Counted from the stretch's first letter, positions 39,067 to 48,830 are shown. The stretch: DNA of 64,000 bases from Hyphomicrobium_A sp963782555 (GCA_963782555.1 CAWAKB010000004.1:620001-684000); one strand, 5' to 3'. Numbers and translations are program-made. The notes: generated by a model from the sequence alone, not told the origin.

Positions 39067-39750
39067 TCAGGCGATGCGCGCCAGCTCCTCGAGGGCGCCG
39101 ATGTCGGCAATGCGCAGACCCTTGTCGGTCGAGCGCACCATGCCGCGCCGCTCCAGCTCGCGCAGCGCCCGCGCCAGAACGTCGATCGTCATGTCCAGGC
39201 GCTCGGCGACGAGGCCGGAGGAGATCTCATCGGCAACGATCAGGGGATCACCGCCCTCATTGGCGCTCAATTGCGACAGCACAGTGAGGAACGAAGCAAG
39301 ACGCTCCAACGGCTTGCCCTTGCCGCTTTCCACCGCGCGCTCGCGCAGGAAATCGAACTCGCGATCGGTCGCCGCCGACAGCCGCGCGGCGAGATAGTCG
39401 TCGCCGCCCAGCGCACGCTCGAATTCCTCGGTCGTGACCGTGCTGACGACCGTTTCCACCATGGCCTGCGCCGTGCTGATGTGGGCTTCCAGATGGCCGA
39501 GCCCGACGAAGTCGCCGGGGAAGGCGAATTCGATGATCTCGCGGCGTCCGTCGTCCCAGCGGCGGTAGTGGCACAGCGCTCCGCGCTCCACGCGGTAGAG
39601 GCGCGCGCGCGTGTCGCCGGCTTGAAACAGAACCTCTCCGCTCGCGAGCGTCCGCTCCGGCGCGGCAGCACCAGGAGCGCATGTCTCGGATCGCTCCGCC
39701 GTATTGAAGCGGCGGGCAGTGCGGGTCTCGGCATGGGAGGCGGCAAACAT
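39067..39750 (-). CDS. Crp/Fnr-family transcriptional regulator
   Basis: A 227-residue regulator with an N-terminal cyclic-nucleotide-binding-like beta barrel (GEVLFQAGDTRARLYRVERGALCHYRR, then FAFPGDFVGLGHLE) and a C-terminal winged helix (about 165-227: LIVADEISSGLVAERLDMTIDVLARALRELERRGMV). There is no FNR-type cysteine cluster, and the recognition helix lacks the E-X-X-S-R residues that read TTGAT. It therefore belongs to an FNR-related branch with an unknown signal, possibly haem or redox. It is convergent with the multihaem cytochrome gene and is a candidate ligand for the palindromes at 36738 and 39902. Confidence 0.9.
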   Translation of the reverse strand: MFAASHAETRTARRFNTAERSETCAPGAAAPERTLASGEVLFQAGDTRARLYRVERGALCHYRRWDDGRREIIEFAFPGDFVGLGHLEAHISTAQAMVETVVSTVTTEEFERALGGDDYLAARLSAATDREFDFLRERAVESGKGKPLERLASFLTVLSQLSANEGGDPLIVADEISSGLVAERLDMTIDVLARALRELERRGMVRSTDKGLRIADIGALEELARIA

Positions 39751-39880
39751 GACGCTGACTCTACTTATCCACAGGTTGACTAGGCGATCGAAGTGGGAAT
39801 TGGGGCTGCCACAATCAAGTCAAATTTCCCCGCACTCCCAAGGCCGAACGACGTTTCGCTAACTCAAGACGCCATACTAG

Positions 39881-39906
39881 AACGCGGGGAGGCAGGGCGG
39901 CGTTCC
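39881..39906 (-). promoter_or_regulatory. Possible EcfG-type promoter before the crp-like gene
   Basis: On the minus strand GGAAC (39902-39906) and CGTT (39881-39884) are separated by 17 bases, pointing at the Crp/Fnr gene 131 bases away. Unlike the matches in the right part, it is isolated, and about one match to this nine-base pattern is expected by chance in a window of this size. Confidence 0.35.
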
Positions 39907-39915
39907 CTAGGGAAC
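39902..39915. promoter_or_regulatory. Perfect 14-bp palindrome GTTCCCTAGGGAAC
   Basis: The sequence is its own reverse complement over 14 bases and lies 152 bases upstream of the Crp/Fnr gene, overlapping the -35 box of the possible EcfG promoter. Its symmetry and position suggest an operator. The half-site GTTCCC resembles the CCC/GGG core of the 36738 palindrome. Confidence 0.45.
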
Positions 39916-40232
39916 ATTCCAGGAGAACATTAATTGTCTGCAAACGATAAAGGGTAGGCCGGCGCCCACCCGGGGTGGGCACTTCGCGATGCATCGTGTG
40001 AGCCGATTAGGTGGTTCCTGCCGCGCGGTGCGCAGACTTTCGCGAAGGGACACGCGCCGAAGTGTCGCGTCATCCCGGAAGCGTCAATCGGCTTGCCGAA
40101 AACAAAGCGACCCCGTCACAGCCTGCCCTGCAAAAAGGCAGATTGCTTAGAAAACACAATGGCGTTGATCGAAATCTTGGGCGCGACAACGAAACTTTAT
40201 AAGGATACCATTTTGCAATGCAATATGGCCGG

Positions 40233-41213
40233 AGGCCGATCTCGTCCGCGTTGGCTTCAATGCCGAACTGATTGATGTTGGTGAGGCGGCTATAGAACGA
40301 GCCGTTGTCCCAGAAGCCGTCCTCCGAGCAGCCGATGCAGCCGTGCCCCGACTGGATTGGGAACGACACGCCGCCATACCAGCGCGTGGAGGAGCAGGCG
40401 TTGTAGGTGGTCGGCACCTTGCAGCCCATCTTGTAGAGGCAGTAGCCCTTGCGCGCGCTGTCGTCGTCCCAGGCCTCGACGAACTGGCCGGCGTCGAAGT
40501 GCGGGCGGCGGTAGCACTTGTCGTGGATGCGCTGCGAGTAGAACATCTTCGGCCGCCCCTGGCGGTCGAGCTCGGGCAGCTTCTCGAAGGTGGCAATGTA
40601 GGTGATGACCGCCGTCATGACCTCGGGGATCGGCGGGGCAGCCGGGCACCTTGATGATCGGCTTGTCGTGGATCACCTTGTGGATCGGCACCGCATGCGT
40701 TGGGTTGGCCCTTGCCGCCTGCACGCAGCCCCACGAGGCGCAACTGCCCCACGAGATGATGGCCTTGCAGTTGGAGGCAGCCTTTTTCAGCTGGTCGAGA
40801 TAGGGCTTGCCGCCGATGATGCAGTACATGCCGTCTTCGTTGAGCGGCGGGTTTCCCTCGCAGGCGAGGATGTAGTTTCCGGCGTACTTCTCGACGATCT
40901 CGTCGATGATCGAACTCGGCGTGGTGGCCGGCCGCCGCCATGATGGTGTCGTCGTAGTCGAGCGAGATCATCGACAAGATGACGTCGGATGCCAAGGGAT
41001 GTGCCGAGCGGATGAACGCCTCCGAGCAGCAGGTGCATTCGAGTCCGTGCAGCCACAAAACCGGCGTGCGCGGCTTGGTCTCAAGCGCGCTCGCCATCGT
41101 CGGCACGAACTCCGGTCCGAGCCCGAGCGAAGCTGCAGTGAGGCTGCAGAACTTGAGGAAGCTGCGGCGCGATATGCCCTGGCGCCGAGCACTTCGTAGA
41201 ATGTCTCGGTCAT
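40233..41213 (-). pseudogene. hupS: Uptake [NiFe]-hydrogenase small subunit remnant
   Basis: Homology to HupS/HyaA is clear but spread over three frames. MTETFYEVL starts at ATG 41213; then come the Tat motif RRSFLKFC, FeS ligands LECTCCSEA, CEGNPPLNEDGMYCIIGG, SWGSCASWGCVQAA and the FeS-ligand region GHGCIGCSEDGFWDNGSFY. Joining needs one base added at about 41186-41188 and one removed at 40913-40914 and at 40635-40638. The match ends at GIEANADEIG (40233); the C-terminal anchor is missing, replaced by unrelated AT-richer sequence. No large subunit or maturation gene follows. The frameshifts could be sequencing errors, but the truncation cannot, so this is a non-functional leftover of a lost hup operon. 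Confidence 0.88.
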
Positions 41214-41649
41214 TGCTGGCGTCTCTCCCCTGGCTCTCGATCAGTTGGCGAAGCCTTCTGTGGCTAAGAGCGCAAGAACTCGGACCACTCAAAATATTCA
41301 TTTGAAATCAGCCGATTGAGATTTTCCTCGGCGCGAGAGGCTGCATGGCGCGCTTTCAGGCTCGATGCGAAGTGGATAGCGACTGACCGCCGCGGCGGTG
41401 GCCATGCGCACTCGCGTCAGCGCGCCTCGACCGCGATCGTTGCCCAGATCTGCAATCAATGCTGCGGCGCAGCTCACCCGCGCGGCGTTGCTTGCGCGGA
41501 TTGCAAGAGATCCGGCTTGATCGTCTGCTCGACGCCGGAGCCGGCGCTAGCCCTACGGCTGCTCCTGAACTAGCATCCCGCCTGGAACATAAATTGGGGC
41601 AGGCGCGCGCGGGGCGCCTAATCCCAAACGCAACTCGGGGGGTCGAAAA
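41214..41649. other. Intergenic stretch without a recognisable gene
   Basis: About 435 bases between the start of the hydrogenase remnant and the next rightward gene. It presumably held the hup promoter; no clear NifA, HoxA or FnrN site was recognised. A short frame with several cysteine pairs (about 41460-41530) lacks a ribosome site and was not accepted as a gene. Confidence 0.4.
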
Positions 41650-42288
41650 ATGACAAGCCGAACGGGCCCGCTTATTGCAATCGTAATTGCTTTTTCGATC
41701 TCGGTTTTTCTCTTCTTCAAGACGTTCAGCATCCAGGATTTTCCGCCGTATGCCAAAGAGATCTTGGCAGCGTTGCTGGGGTCGGTCTTCACCGTGACGA
41801 TCACTGCCGTGCTGTTGCGATATCAAACGGCGAGCGAGGTCAATCGCGACAAGAGCGTTGCCGTATTCCAGGAGAAGCTCAAAATCTACGAAGGCTTCTG
41901 CGCCGTGCTGAGCGAGATCGCCAGGGATGGCACGCTAAAGGAGGACGAGGAGCAGGCCTTGCGGCTATGGGCGATGCGGCTCAGCCTCGTCAGCGGGCAG
42001 GAGGTCTCCAAGGCCATCGATCACTTCTTCATGCAGGCCCACCGCTACCGCACGCTCTACTACGACCTGTTGACGGACGCACAGCGGGACGACCTCTTCA
42101 AATGGCATCGCGAGTTCTACGGACGTACCCGCGGCATACGCGAGCCGACGCAATGCTTCATGAGCATCGGCGCCCTGATCGCGCATCTCAAGCACGATTT
42201 GGGCGAGGTGGAGGTCTCGAGCTTGAGGGATGTGACCTCTGCCCAGCACGCCGTCGACGACATCATGCGCGTCAATCGGATGGCCTAA
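41650..42288 (+). CDS. Membrane-anchored protein of unknown function
   Basis: A 212-residue protein with two N-terminal membrane helices (about 8-24, LIAIVIAFSISVFLFF, and 36-57, ILAALLGSVFTVTITAVLL) and a cytoplasmic, largely helical domain of about 150 residues. That domain contains EVNRDKSVAVFQEKLKIYEGF and DDLFKWHREFYGRTRGI. No catalytic motif is evident. The layout, two close helices and a helical soluble domain, resembles scaffold or sensor proteins without known function. It is convergent with the CBS-domain gene and has no obvious operon partner. Confidence 0.65.
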   Translation: MTSRTGPLIAIVIAFSISVFLFFKTFSIQDFPPYAKEILAALLGSVFTVTITAVLLRYQTASEVNRDKSVAVFQEKLKIYEGFCAVLSEIARDGTLKEDEEQALRLWAMRLSLVSGQEVSKAIDHFFMQAHRYRTLYYDLLTDAQRDDLFKWHREFYGRTRGIREPTQCFMSIGALIAHLKHDLGEVEVSSLRDVTSAQHAVDDIMRVNRMA

Positions 42289-42347
42289 GCACCGCCTCGT
42301 CGCGAGTTCACGGCGTCACGACGTCCGCTCAGGAGATAGGCAGCGCG

Positions 42348-42800
42348 CTAGCCGCCGGCGCCGACATAGCTGCCGAGCAGCTTGGTCATCCGCTGCATCT
42401 CGTCGAGACGGTGCATGAAGATGTCGCGCATGCCGATGACGCCGACGAGCTGGTCGCCGTCGACCACCGGAAGATGGCGGATATGCCGCTCGGCCATCAC
42501 CCGCGACACCTCGGCCAGGCTGTCCTGCGGCGTGCACACCACGGCGTTCTTCGTCATCAGGGCGCCCACAGGAAGCGCATGCAGGTCGCTTTTGTGCAGG
42601 GCCAAAGCATAGGCGACGTCCCGCTCGGAAATGATGCCGTCGACGGTGCATCCGTCGCGACTGACGATCATCGCGCCCAACCGCTCCTGCTGCAGCCGGC
42701 GCGCCAGCGCTCCGATGGTCTCGTCTGGCTTGATGGTGGTGGCGCCGGGACCTTTGATCTTAAGCACGTCGGCGACTTTGGTGGGCGGCTTTTTGCGCAT
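42348..42800 (-). CDS. CBS-domain pair protein
   Basis: A 150-residue cytoplasmic protein made almost entirely of two CBS motifs (a Bateman module). The first includes TIKPDETIGALARRLQQERLG, then DGIISERDVAYAL; the second includes VVCTPQDSLAEVSRVMAERHI, then RHLPVVDGDQLVGVIGMRD. Such stand-alone modules bind adenosyl ligands (AMP, ATP, NADH) and tune partner enzymes; no partner is fused here. The start is ATG 42800. It is a single gene, so its target cannot be told from context. Confidence 0.9.
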   Translation of the reverse strand: MRKKPPTKVADVLKIKGPGATTIKPDETIGALARRLQQERLGAMIVSRDGCTVDGIISERDVAYALALHKSDLHALPVGALMTKNAVVCTPQDSLAEVSRVMAERHIRHLPVVDGDQLVGVIGMRDIFMHRLDEMQRMTKLLGSYVGAGG

Positions 42801-43025
42801 GTGTTCCTCACCCTCGTTCGTGTTCGATTTTGCCGAGCAACGCCACGACGCAAGAGCTGGGCCAATGAGCAAATTCGCCCTAGATGCAAACGGCTAGAGT
42901 ATTCGCTAGCGCACGCGTGAGCGCACCGGTTGGCCGCCGCGCTTTCAGCGCGGCCGGCGCCTGGTTAGCGCGTGACCACTGATCTCACAGTGTCGCCGTC
43001 GCAGGCCGTTCCCGGAGGGGGTCGG

Positions 43026-43940
43026 CTATGTCCGCGACTGGGCCTTGCCTTCGCGGTCGAGTGCCGCGAACTCCTCGTCCGAAAGCACGACGTTCACCGC
43101 CGCGACATTCTCCTCCAGATGCGAGGCCTTCGAGGTGCCGGGGATCGGCAGCATGACGGGGCTGCGCTTCAGCACCCAGGCGAGCGCGATCTGGCTTGGT
43201 GTCGCGCCGTGACGCTTGGCAATAGAATCGAGGAGCGATCCGGGCTTGGCGAGGCTGCCCGCCGCCAACGGAAACCAGGGAATGAAGCCGATGCCGTGCC
43301 GGGCGCAATAGTCGAGCACGTCCTCGCTGGCCCGGTCGACAAGGTTGTAGCGGTTCTGCACGGTCGCCACTTTGAAGACCTTCATAGCGGCTTCAATATC
43401 GGCGACCGTGACCTCACTGAGGCCGGCATGACGGATGACGCCATCATCGATCAGCGACTTGACGGCAGCGAACTGCTCGTCGCGCGGAACCTTCGGATCG
43501 ATGCGATGCAACTGCCACAGGCCGATCTGCGGGACACCGAGCCGGCGGCGGCTCATAAGCGCCTGTTGGATCAGATATTCGGGGCGGCCGAGGGGAATCC
43601 ATGTGCCCGGGCCTGTGCGCGCCAATCCAGCCTTGGTGGCGATAAGCATGTCGGGGTAAGGGTGGAGCGCCTCGTGAATGAGCTCCTCGGAGACGGACGG
43701 ACCATAGGAATCGGCGGTATCGATAAAGTCCACGCCCAGCGCCGGCAGACGCTTCAGCGTGCGGATCGCCTCGGCACGATTGTCCGGCTCGCCCCAGACA
43801 CCGGGCCCGGTGATGCGCATGGCGCCGAAGCCCAAACGGTTGATCGCGATCTCGCCGCCGATTTTGAAGGTTCCCGACTTGGCCGCATTGGCGCCAGGCG
43901 TGCCCGCCTCTGTCGGCTTCATCGATGTCACATTGGCCAT
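43026..43940 (-). CDS. Aldo/keto reductase
   Basis: A 304-residue NADPH-dependent oxidoreductase with the TIM-barrel AKR fold. The catalytic tetrad is visible: Asp and Tyr in FIDTADSYGPSVSE, Lys in MLIATKAG, and the His position in IGLWQLHRID. The cofactor region IPGTSKASHLEENV is near the C-terminus. The start is ATG 43940 with GGGAG upstream. This is the common YajO/pyridoxal-reductase-like subgroup that reduces a wide range of aldehydes. It lies downstream of the efflux genes on the same strand but 130 bases away, so it may be separately expressed. The substrate is unknown. Confidence 0.9.
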   Translation of the reverse strand: MANVTSMKPTEAGTPGANAAKSGTFKIGGEIAINRLGFGAMRITGPGVWGEPDNRAEAIRTLKRLPALGVDFIDTADSYGPSVSEELIHEALHPYPDMLIATKAGLARTGPGTWIPLGRPEYLIQQALMSRRRLGVPQIGLWQLHRIDPKVPRDEQFAAVKSLIDDGVIRHAGLSEVTVADIEAAMKVFKVATVQNRYNLVDRASEDVLDYCARHGIGFIPWFPLAAGSLAKPGSLLDSIAKRHGATPSQIALAWVLKRSPVMLPIPGTSKASHLEENVAAVNVVLSDEEFAALDREGKAQSRT

Positions 43941-44073
43941 GGAAAGAACTCCCGCGTTGGTTTCTCGCGCACGTGCCCCAGGCGGACATGTCGGGGATGG
44001 ATCCGCCCTGCGCAAGGTCGCAGCCCTAGCGCTGGTGGCGGCATCAGGTCACGCCTGCGTCGGCATCCAGCTT

Positions 44074-45597
44074 CTATCCCAGGTGCATGCCCGTGGCCTT
44101 CCCTGCTCTCAGGACCAGCACGAGAGGAATGAGCACCACGAAGCTCAGCGTGACGAAATAGAAGGCATCGATGAAGCCGAGCATGGTCGACTGGCGCGTC
44201 AGCTCTCGACCCAAAACCTGCACCGCCAGCGGGTCCCAGGTGCTCCTCCCGGCGGCATCAAGCCAGTGCCGCAACGCAGGATTGTAGGGATTAATGTGTC
44301 CACTCAAGCGAATCCAATTGGTTTCGCTCTCCCGCGTCAGCACCGTCGCGGCGATGGCAATGCCAACCGACCCACCGATGGTACGCGCCAGATTGAAGAT
44401 GCCGGCGGCCTGGTCCGTGACGTTCTGCGGCAAGGTCTGATAGGCGAGCGTCGACAGCGGAACGAATATCATCCCCATCCCGAGCCCCTGCACGATACCC
44501 GGGGCGATGATCCAGAAACGGTCCACGTCGAAGTTGTACCAGGTCATCGCGTAGCTGCCAGTCGCGGCCAACGACAGGCCAACGAGCACCAGCCATCGCG
44601 CTTCGACCTTTGTGATCAGCCCCGCTACGAGCGCCATGCCGACGGCGACAGCTGCACCGCGCGGCGCCATGACGAGGCCGGCCGAGGCCGCCGGATAGCC
44701 GAGCAGGTGCTCGAGGAAGATCGGCTGCAGCGCGATAGTGCTGAACATGCCAAGGCTGAACGCCATGATCATGAAGGTCGAAGCTGCGAGGTTTTTGTCC
44801 CTCAGCAGCTTGATCCTGAGGATGGCATCTTCGCGCTGGAGGCCTCGGATCACGAACAGCGTCAGCCCGGCAACTGACAAGAGCGCCAAGGTCACTATGA
44901 ATTTGGACTCCAGCCAGCCGTCCTGGTTGCCGCGGTCGAGAAACATCTGCAGGCAGCCGACGCCGACGGCGAGCAGCGCTGCACCGATCCAGTCTGCCGT
45001 GACGAGGCGGCGCGGCGTCGCCTTTATGAAGGCGAAGATCATCGCCAGGTTCAGCAACCCGATGGGAACGTTGACGTAGAATACCCAGCGCCATCCGAGA
45101 TGGTCGGTGATGAACCCGCCGACGGTGGGTCCCATGATCGGACCCAGCAGGATGCCGATGCCCCAGATGGCCATTGCCTTGCCGCGGCTCTCGGCCTCGA
45201 ACGTATCCACCATGATCGCCTGCGACAGCGGAATGACGCTGGCGCCGAACGCCCCCTGCAGCAGGCGAAAGACCACCATTTGCGTGAGCGTCTCCGACTG
45301 GCCGCACAGCATCGATGCGACCACGAATCCGGTAACGCCCACGAGGATGACGCGTCGGCGTCCGAAGCGCTCGGCCAGAAACCCGCTCAGGGGAATGGTG
45401 ATGGCCTCGGCGACGATGTAGGAGGTGAGCACCCACGTGATCTGATCGGGCGTTGCGCCGAGCGCGCCCATCATGTGCGGCAATGCGACGTTGACGACGG
45501 TCATGTCGAGGATGACCATCAGCACGGCCAGCATCACCGACGCCGCAATCAGAATGCGCTCAGTCAGCGTAGGCAATTGCGCTTCAGTCTGAGGCAC
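44074..45597 (-). CDS. emrB: EmrB-type MFS drug efflux transporter (DHA2)
   Basis: A 507-residue, 14-helix major facilitator of the DHA2 family. Hallmarks are LDMTVVNVALPHMMGAL in TM1, the loop motif GFLAERFGRRRVILVG, GIGILLGPIMGPTVGGFITDHLGWRWVFYVNVPIG for motif C, and a long periplasmic loop before the last helix. It exports hydrophobic compounds by proton antiport and, with the adaptor protein encoded just upstream, into a TolC-type duct. The GTG start at 45597 overlaps the end of the adaptor gene by 14 bases, so the two are co-translated. Confidence 0.93.
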   Translation of the reverse strand: MPQTEAQLPTLTERILIAASVMLAVLMVILDMTVVNVALPHMMGALGATPDQITWVLTSYIVAEAITIPLSGFLAERFGRRRVILVGVTGFVVASMLCGQSETLTQMVVFRLLQGAFGASVIPLSQAIMVDTFEAESRGKAMAIWGIGILLGPIMGPTVGGFITDHLGWRWVFYVNVPIGLLNLAMIFAFIKATPRRLVTADWIGAALLAVGVGCLQMFLDRGNQDGWLESKFIVTLALLSVAGLTLFVIRGLQREDAILRIKLLRDKNLAASTFMIMAFSLGMFSTIALQPIFLEHLLGYPAASAGLVMAPRGAAVAVGMALVAGLITKVEARWLVLVGLSLAATGSYAMTWYNFDVDRFWIIAPGIVQGLGMGMIFVPLSTLAYQTLPQNVTDQAAGIFNLARTIGGSVGIAIAATVLTRESETNWIRLSGHINPYNPALRHWLDAAGRSTWDPLAVQVLGRELTRQSTMLGFIDAFYFVTLSFVVLIPLVLVLRAGKATGMHLG

Positions 45598-46504
45598 CGT
45601 CGGAAGCTCCGCTGGTGGTATCGACCGTCACAGATGCGGAGGCGCCCACCCTCAGCGGCGGGCCATCGGAAGGGTTGTCGATCGAGACGCGCACGGGAAA
45701 GCGCTGTGTCACCTTCACCCAGTTTCCGCTGGCGTTCTCGGGCGGCAACAGTGAGAACGCGGCGCCGCTTGCAGGGCTGACCAACTCCACCCGACCTTTG
45801 AACGAACGCGACGGATAGAGATCGAGCGTGACCGTGGCCGGTTGACCGGGGACGATGCGCTTAAGATCGGTCTCCTTGAAATTGGCATCGACCCACCAAT
45901 GCGATGTCTCGACCAAGGGAAACAGCCCAATACCCGCTCGCGCAATGGCGCCGGGGCGAATCCGGACCTTTCCGATAAGGCCATCGACCGGCGCCTTGAG
46001 CGTTGCGTGCTCGAGTTGCAACTTGGCCCCGTTGACGGCGGCCTGCGCCTGGTCGGCATTGGCCTTGGCGGCGGCGGCTTGCGGACCGCCGGCCTTCGTC
46101 TGCTGCTCAGCCAACGTCAGGCGCGCCTGCGCTGCCTTGAGGGCGTCCTCGAACGGTGCCTTGTCGATCTGCAAGAGAACTTCATCCGGCTTGACGTGCA
46201 TGTAATCGTGCACGTTGACATCGGTGACCTCACCGGTGACGAGCGGCGCAATCTCCACGACGTTTGCTTGCACGTAAGCATCGTCTGTCGAGGGGTAGAG
46301 GACGGTATATCGCCAGTAGAGATAACCCCCGGTCCCGATCGCCGCGACTAGCACGCAGGCTATGATCGCGCGCAGCCACTCGCGCGAAACCGACAGCCCC
46401 CAGCGCGATGGGATAAGGCTAGGGCTCCAACCCTTTCGGGCTGGCCCTTTCACATTCTGTGGTGGGACTTTTTTTGTGGGGATTTTGGAGGGCGCGTCCT
46501 GCAT
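45584..46504 (-). CDS. emrA: EmrA/HlyD-type membrane fusion protein
   Basis: A 306-residue periplasmic adaptor with one N-terminal membrane helix (AIIACVLVAAIGTGGYLYW, about 46-66), then a split lipoyl domain (AYVQANVVEIAPLVTGEV and ATLKAPVDGLIGKVRIRPG) around a helical hairpin, and a beta-barrel domain (WWVDANFKETDLKRIVPGQ). It bridges the EmrB pump and an outer membrane channel, which is not encoded here. ATG 46504 follows AAGGAAGG. It is first in a two-gene operon with emrB. The cytoplasmic N-terminus is unusually long and basic. Confidence 0.92.
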   Translation of the reverse strand: MQDAPSKIPTKKVPPQNVKGPARKGWSPSLIPSRWGLSVSREWLRAIIACVLVAAIGTGGYLYWRYTVLYPSTDDAYVQANVVEIAPLVTGEVTDVNVHDYMHVKPDEVLLQIDKAPFEDALKAAQARLTLAEQQTKAGGPQAAAAKANADQAQAAVNGAKLQLEHATLKAPVDGLIGKVRIRPGAIARAGIGLFPLVETSHWWVDANFKETDLKRIVPGQPATVTLDLYPSRSFKGRVELVSPASGAAFSLLPPENASGNWVKVTQRFPVRVSIDNPSDGPPLRVGASASVTVDTTSGASDGASD

Positions 46505-46872
46505 ATCACCTTCCTTGGTGGCTTGCGGTCTGATCGCGCGCAACCGCAAACGGCCCATGTGACCTTTTGGCTCAGCTGCGAGCGCCTCAGACGAGGTTTG
46601 CATTCTGCCTGCGGGGCAAACATCGACCTCCCCGAACAGATTATTTGCCCATGCCGGATGCCCCCCTCCGGCACATGCGGGCTCCGGCGATCTTTAAGCC
46701 GATCTTTGAGCGCAAGTGAACAGGCTATTTGGGCACCCCGGCCGGTTTCCGCACCTCCCGCAAGTCCCCGCATTCGAAGAAGGACAGGCACCGCATCGCA
46801 GCGGCGCGCGGCCGCGGTCTCCAACGTTAACGAACCGTTCGATAGGCGGGAGGCCCGGAGTGCCTTTCGACC
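46505..46872. other. Intergenic stretch upstream of the efflux operon
   Basis: About 370 bases between emrA and the end of the sugar dehydrogenase gene. It should hold the emrAB promoter. The stretch CCGGATGCCCCCCTCCGG (46657-46674) forms a short imperfect hairpin that may be an operator or attenuator. No dedicated regulator gene is adjacent. Confidence 0.4.
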
Positions 46873-48673
46873 TCAGCCGCCGCTGCGGTTCTGCTTGTTG
46901 AGGGCCCAGAGATAGTCGGCCAGCGCCAGCACTTGCGAGCGCGTCAGCTCGGCGCCGCCCATGGGCGGCATGCCGCTCCGGTAGCTCTTCGGATTGGGGA
47001 CACCTGTGGTGATGATGTGCGCGATCGATGCGACGCTGCCATCGCCGTGGAGCCACTTGTTGTCGGTCAGGTTCGGACCCAGCGGCGTGCCCTTCGCATC
47101 AGTGCCGTGGCAGCCGGTACAAGGGGCGTTCGCCACTTTGCCCTCGTAGATGCGCGCGCCCAGCGCCACTTGCTCGGCGGTCTGACCGGGAGGAAGGGGA
47201 GGGTCAGCAGCCGACTGGCGACCGGCATTTGGATGGATGCCTTCCGGCGGCATCGCATTGCGAGCCGGCGGCGTCAGCGACGACTGATCCTGCGGCGAAG
47301 GGGGCGCCTCGATCCCCGTCTTGGGAGCGCCATGGTAGGTGACGCGCCAGATGCGGCCGTGCTGATCGTCGGAGATGTAGAGCGCCCCGTCGGGTGCGGC
47401 GGCGAGGCCGGAGGGGCGGTGCGCAGCCTCGCCCGGTTGCTCGGTCCCCCCGGCAAAGCCGTTGGCGAAGACCACATACTTGCCCGACGGCTTGCCGTCG
47501 CGGAGCGGCTGGAACACGACGTTGTAGCCGCCTTGCGGCAGCGGCGCCCGGTTCCACGATCCGTGAAACGCAATGAAGGCGCCGCCGCGGTAGGCGTCCG
47601 GGAACTGATCCCCGTTGTAAAGCAGAACGTCGTTGGGCGCCCAGTGCGCGGGGAAATAGGCGACGGGCGGTTTCTTATCAGCGCACACTCCGACTTTCTT
47701 GCCGCCGTCGCCGCCGTATTCGGGCGCAAGCACGAGCTTCTTCTGGGTGCCGTCGAAGTAGCACTCGGGCCAACCGTAGTCGGCGCCTTGCTCGACGCGG
47801 AGCAGCTCCTCGGCGGGAAGATTGGCGCCCTGCTCGACCGTGTAGAGGCTCGGCCAGTTCTGATAGAGCTGGTCCCGGCCGTGCTGGGTCGCATAGACGC
47901 CCAGTCCGCTTGCATCGATCGCGATCCCGTCGGCGTTGCGGATGCCGATTGCATAGCGCTCGGCCGGGGAAAATGTCTGCCCCGTCTTGTTGGCGTCGTA
48001 GCGCCAGATGCCGCCGCGCCTCTTCAGCTCCGTGCAGGGATTCTCTCCCGGCGATTCTCGTCCTCCGGTTGGCGACCTGGCACGAATTGGTGGCGGAGGC
48101 GACATCGACATAGAGCATGCCGTTCTTGTCGTTCGCGAACGGATGCATGGGGTGATCGCCGGTCAACGGGAGCCCGGACACTATGGTCTCAGGCGCGCCC
48201 GTCGGTCCGATCCCGCTCTTGGGCAGCGCATAGCGGACAATACGGTCGTTCATTTCCGCATAGAGCGCTCCCTTATAGAGCGCGATGCCGGTGCCACCGT
48301 GTGAGCCCTGGGCAGCGGTGACGCCGAAACGCTGCGTCACGTCGGCATGCCCGTCGCCGTTGGTATCCTGCAAGGCCACGAGGAAGCCCCCGGACGGCAC
48401 TTCGTCATCGCCGTAGTAGCGCCCGCTCCATGTGTTCACGTAGACGACGCCGTTGGGGCCGACGACCATGTGCCGCGCGTGCCCGAGGTGATCTGCAAAA
48501 ACGGTCGCGCAGAAGCCCGGGGGTAGAGCGATGCCGCCGCTGCCGCCAGGGCACGCGGACGGCTGCTTGTCGTCGGTATCGCTGGCCGCGAGGGATGAGC
48601 CATGCATCAGACAGGCGGCGGCGAGTATCGCCAAATACGTCCCGTTCCCGAGCAGCGGGCGAAAAGCGGTCAT
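46873..48673 (-). CDS. PQQ-type sugar (sorbosone) dehydrogenase fused to cytochrome c, apparent frameshift
   Basis: An exported protein of about 600 residues: signal peptide (about 1-31, start ATG 48673 after GGGAG), a six-bladed beta-propeller of the soluble glucose/sorbosone dehydrogenase family (HARHMVVGPNGVVYVNTWSG, RNADGIAIDASGLGVYATQHGRD, AFHGSWNR) and a C-terminal cytochrome c with CTGCH and the methionine region GMPPMGG. It probably oxidises an aldose or other polyol in the periplasm and passes electrons through its own haem. The propeller is split by one surplus base in the TT at 48055-48056; without it the frame reads NRRTRSPGENPCTEL. PQQ synthesis genes are not in the window. Confidence 0.82.
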
Positions 48674-48830
48674 GGATGGCACTCCCGTGGAAAAGGAATT
48701 CGCCAGCGCGGCAGAGCCGACCAGCAGCGCTGCGCGAGGCGATCTCTTTTATAGATGTTGGCGCGCCACCAGAAGCGATTGAACGTGTCCAACTCCTTAC
48801 CGGTTGTTTGGCTGCCCTCAACAATTTGAC

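Larger units (their letters stand above)
39751..40232. other. Regulatory and breakpoint region between crp-like gene and hydrogenase remnant
   Basis: About 480 bases without a supported gene. It contains the palindrome at 39902-39915 and a possible EcfG-type promoter. At the right end, about 40100-40232, a noticeably AT-richer stretch abuts the point where homology to the hydrogenase small subunit stops, as expected at a deletion or insertion junction. No transposase, tRNA or attachment site was recognised there. Confidence 0.5.

Noticed and set aside
40070..40232. Continuation of the hydrogenase frame after GIEANADEIG as an alternative C-terminus
   Set aside because: All three frames were read after the junction; none shows the Ala-rich linker and membrane helix of the family, so the gene is taken as truncated.
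41316..41573. Short plus-strand frame with several cysteine pairs
   Set aside because: It lacks a ribosome site and has no conserved spacing; the cysteine pairs look accidental in a non-coding upstream region.
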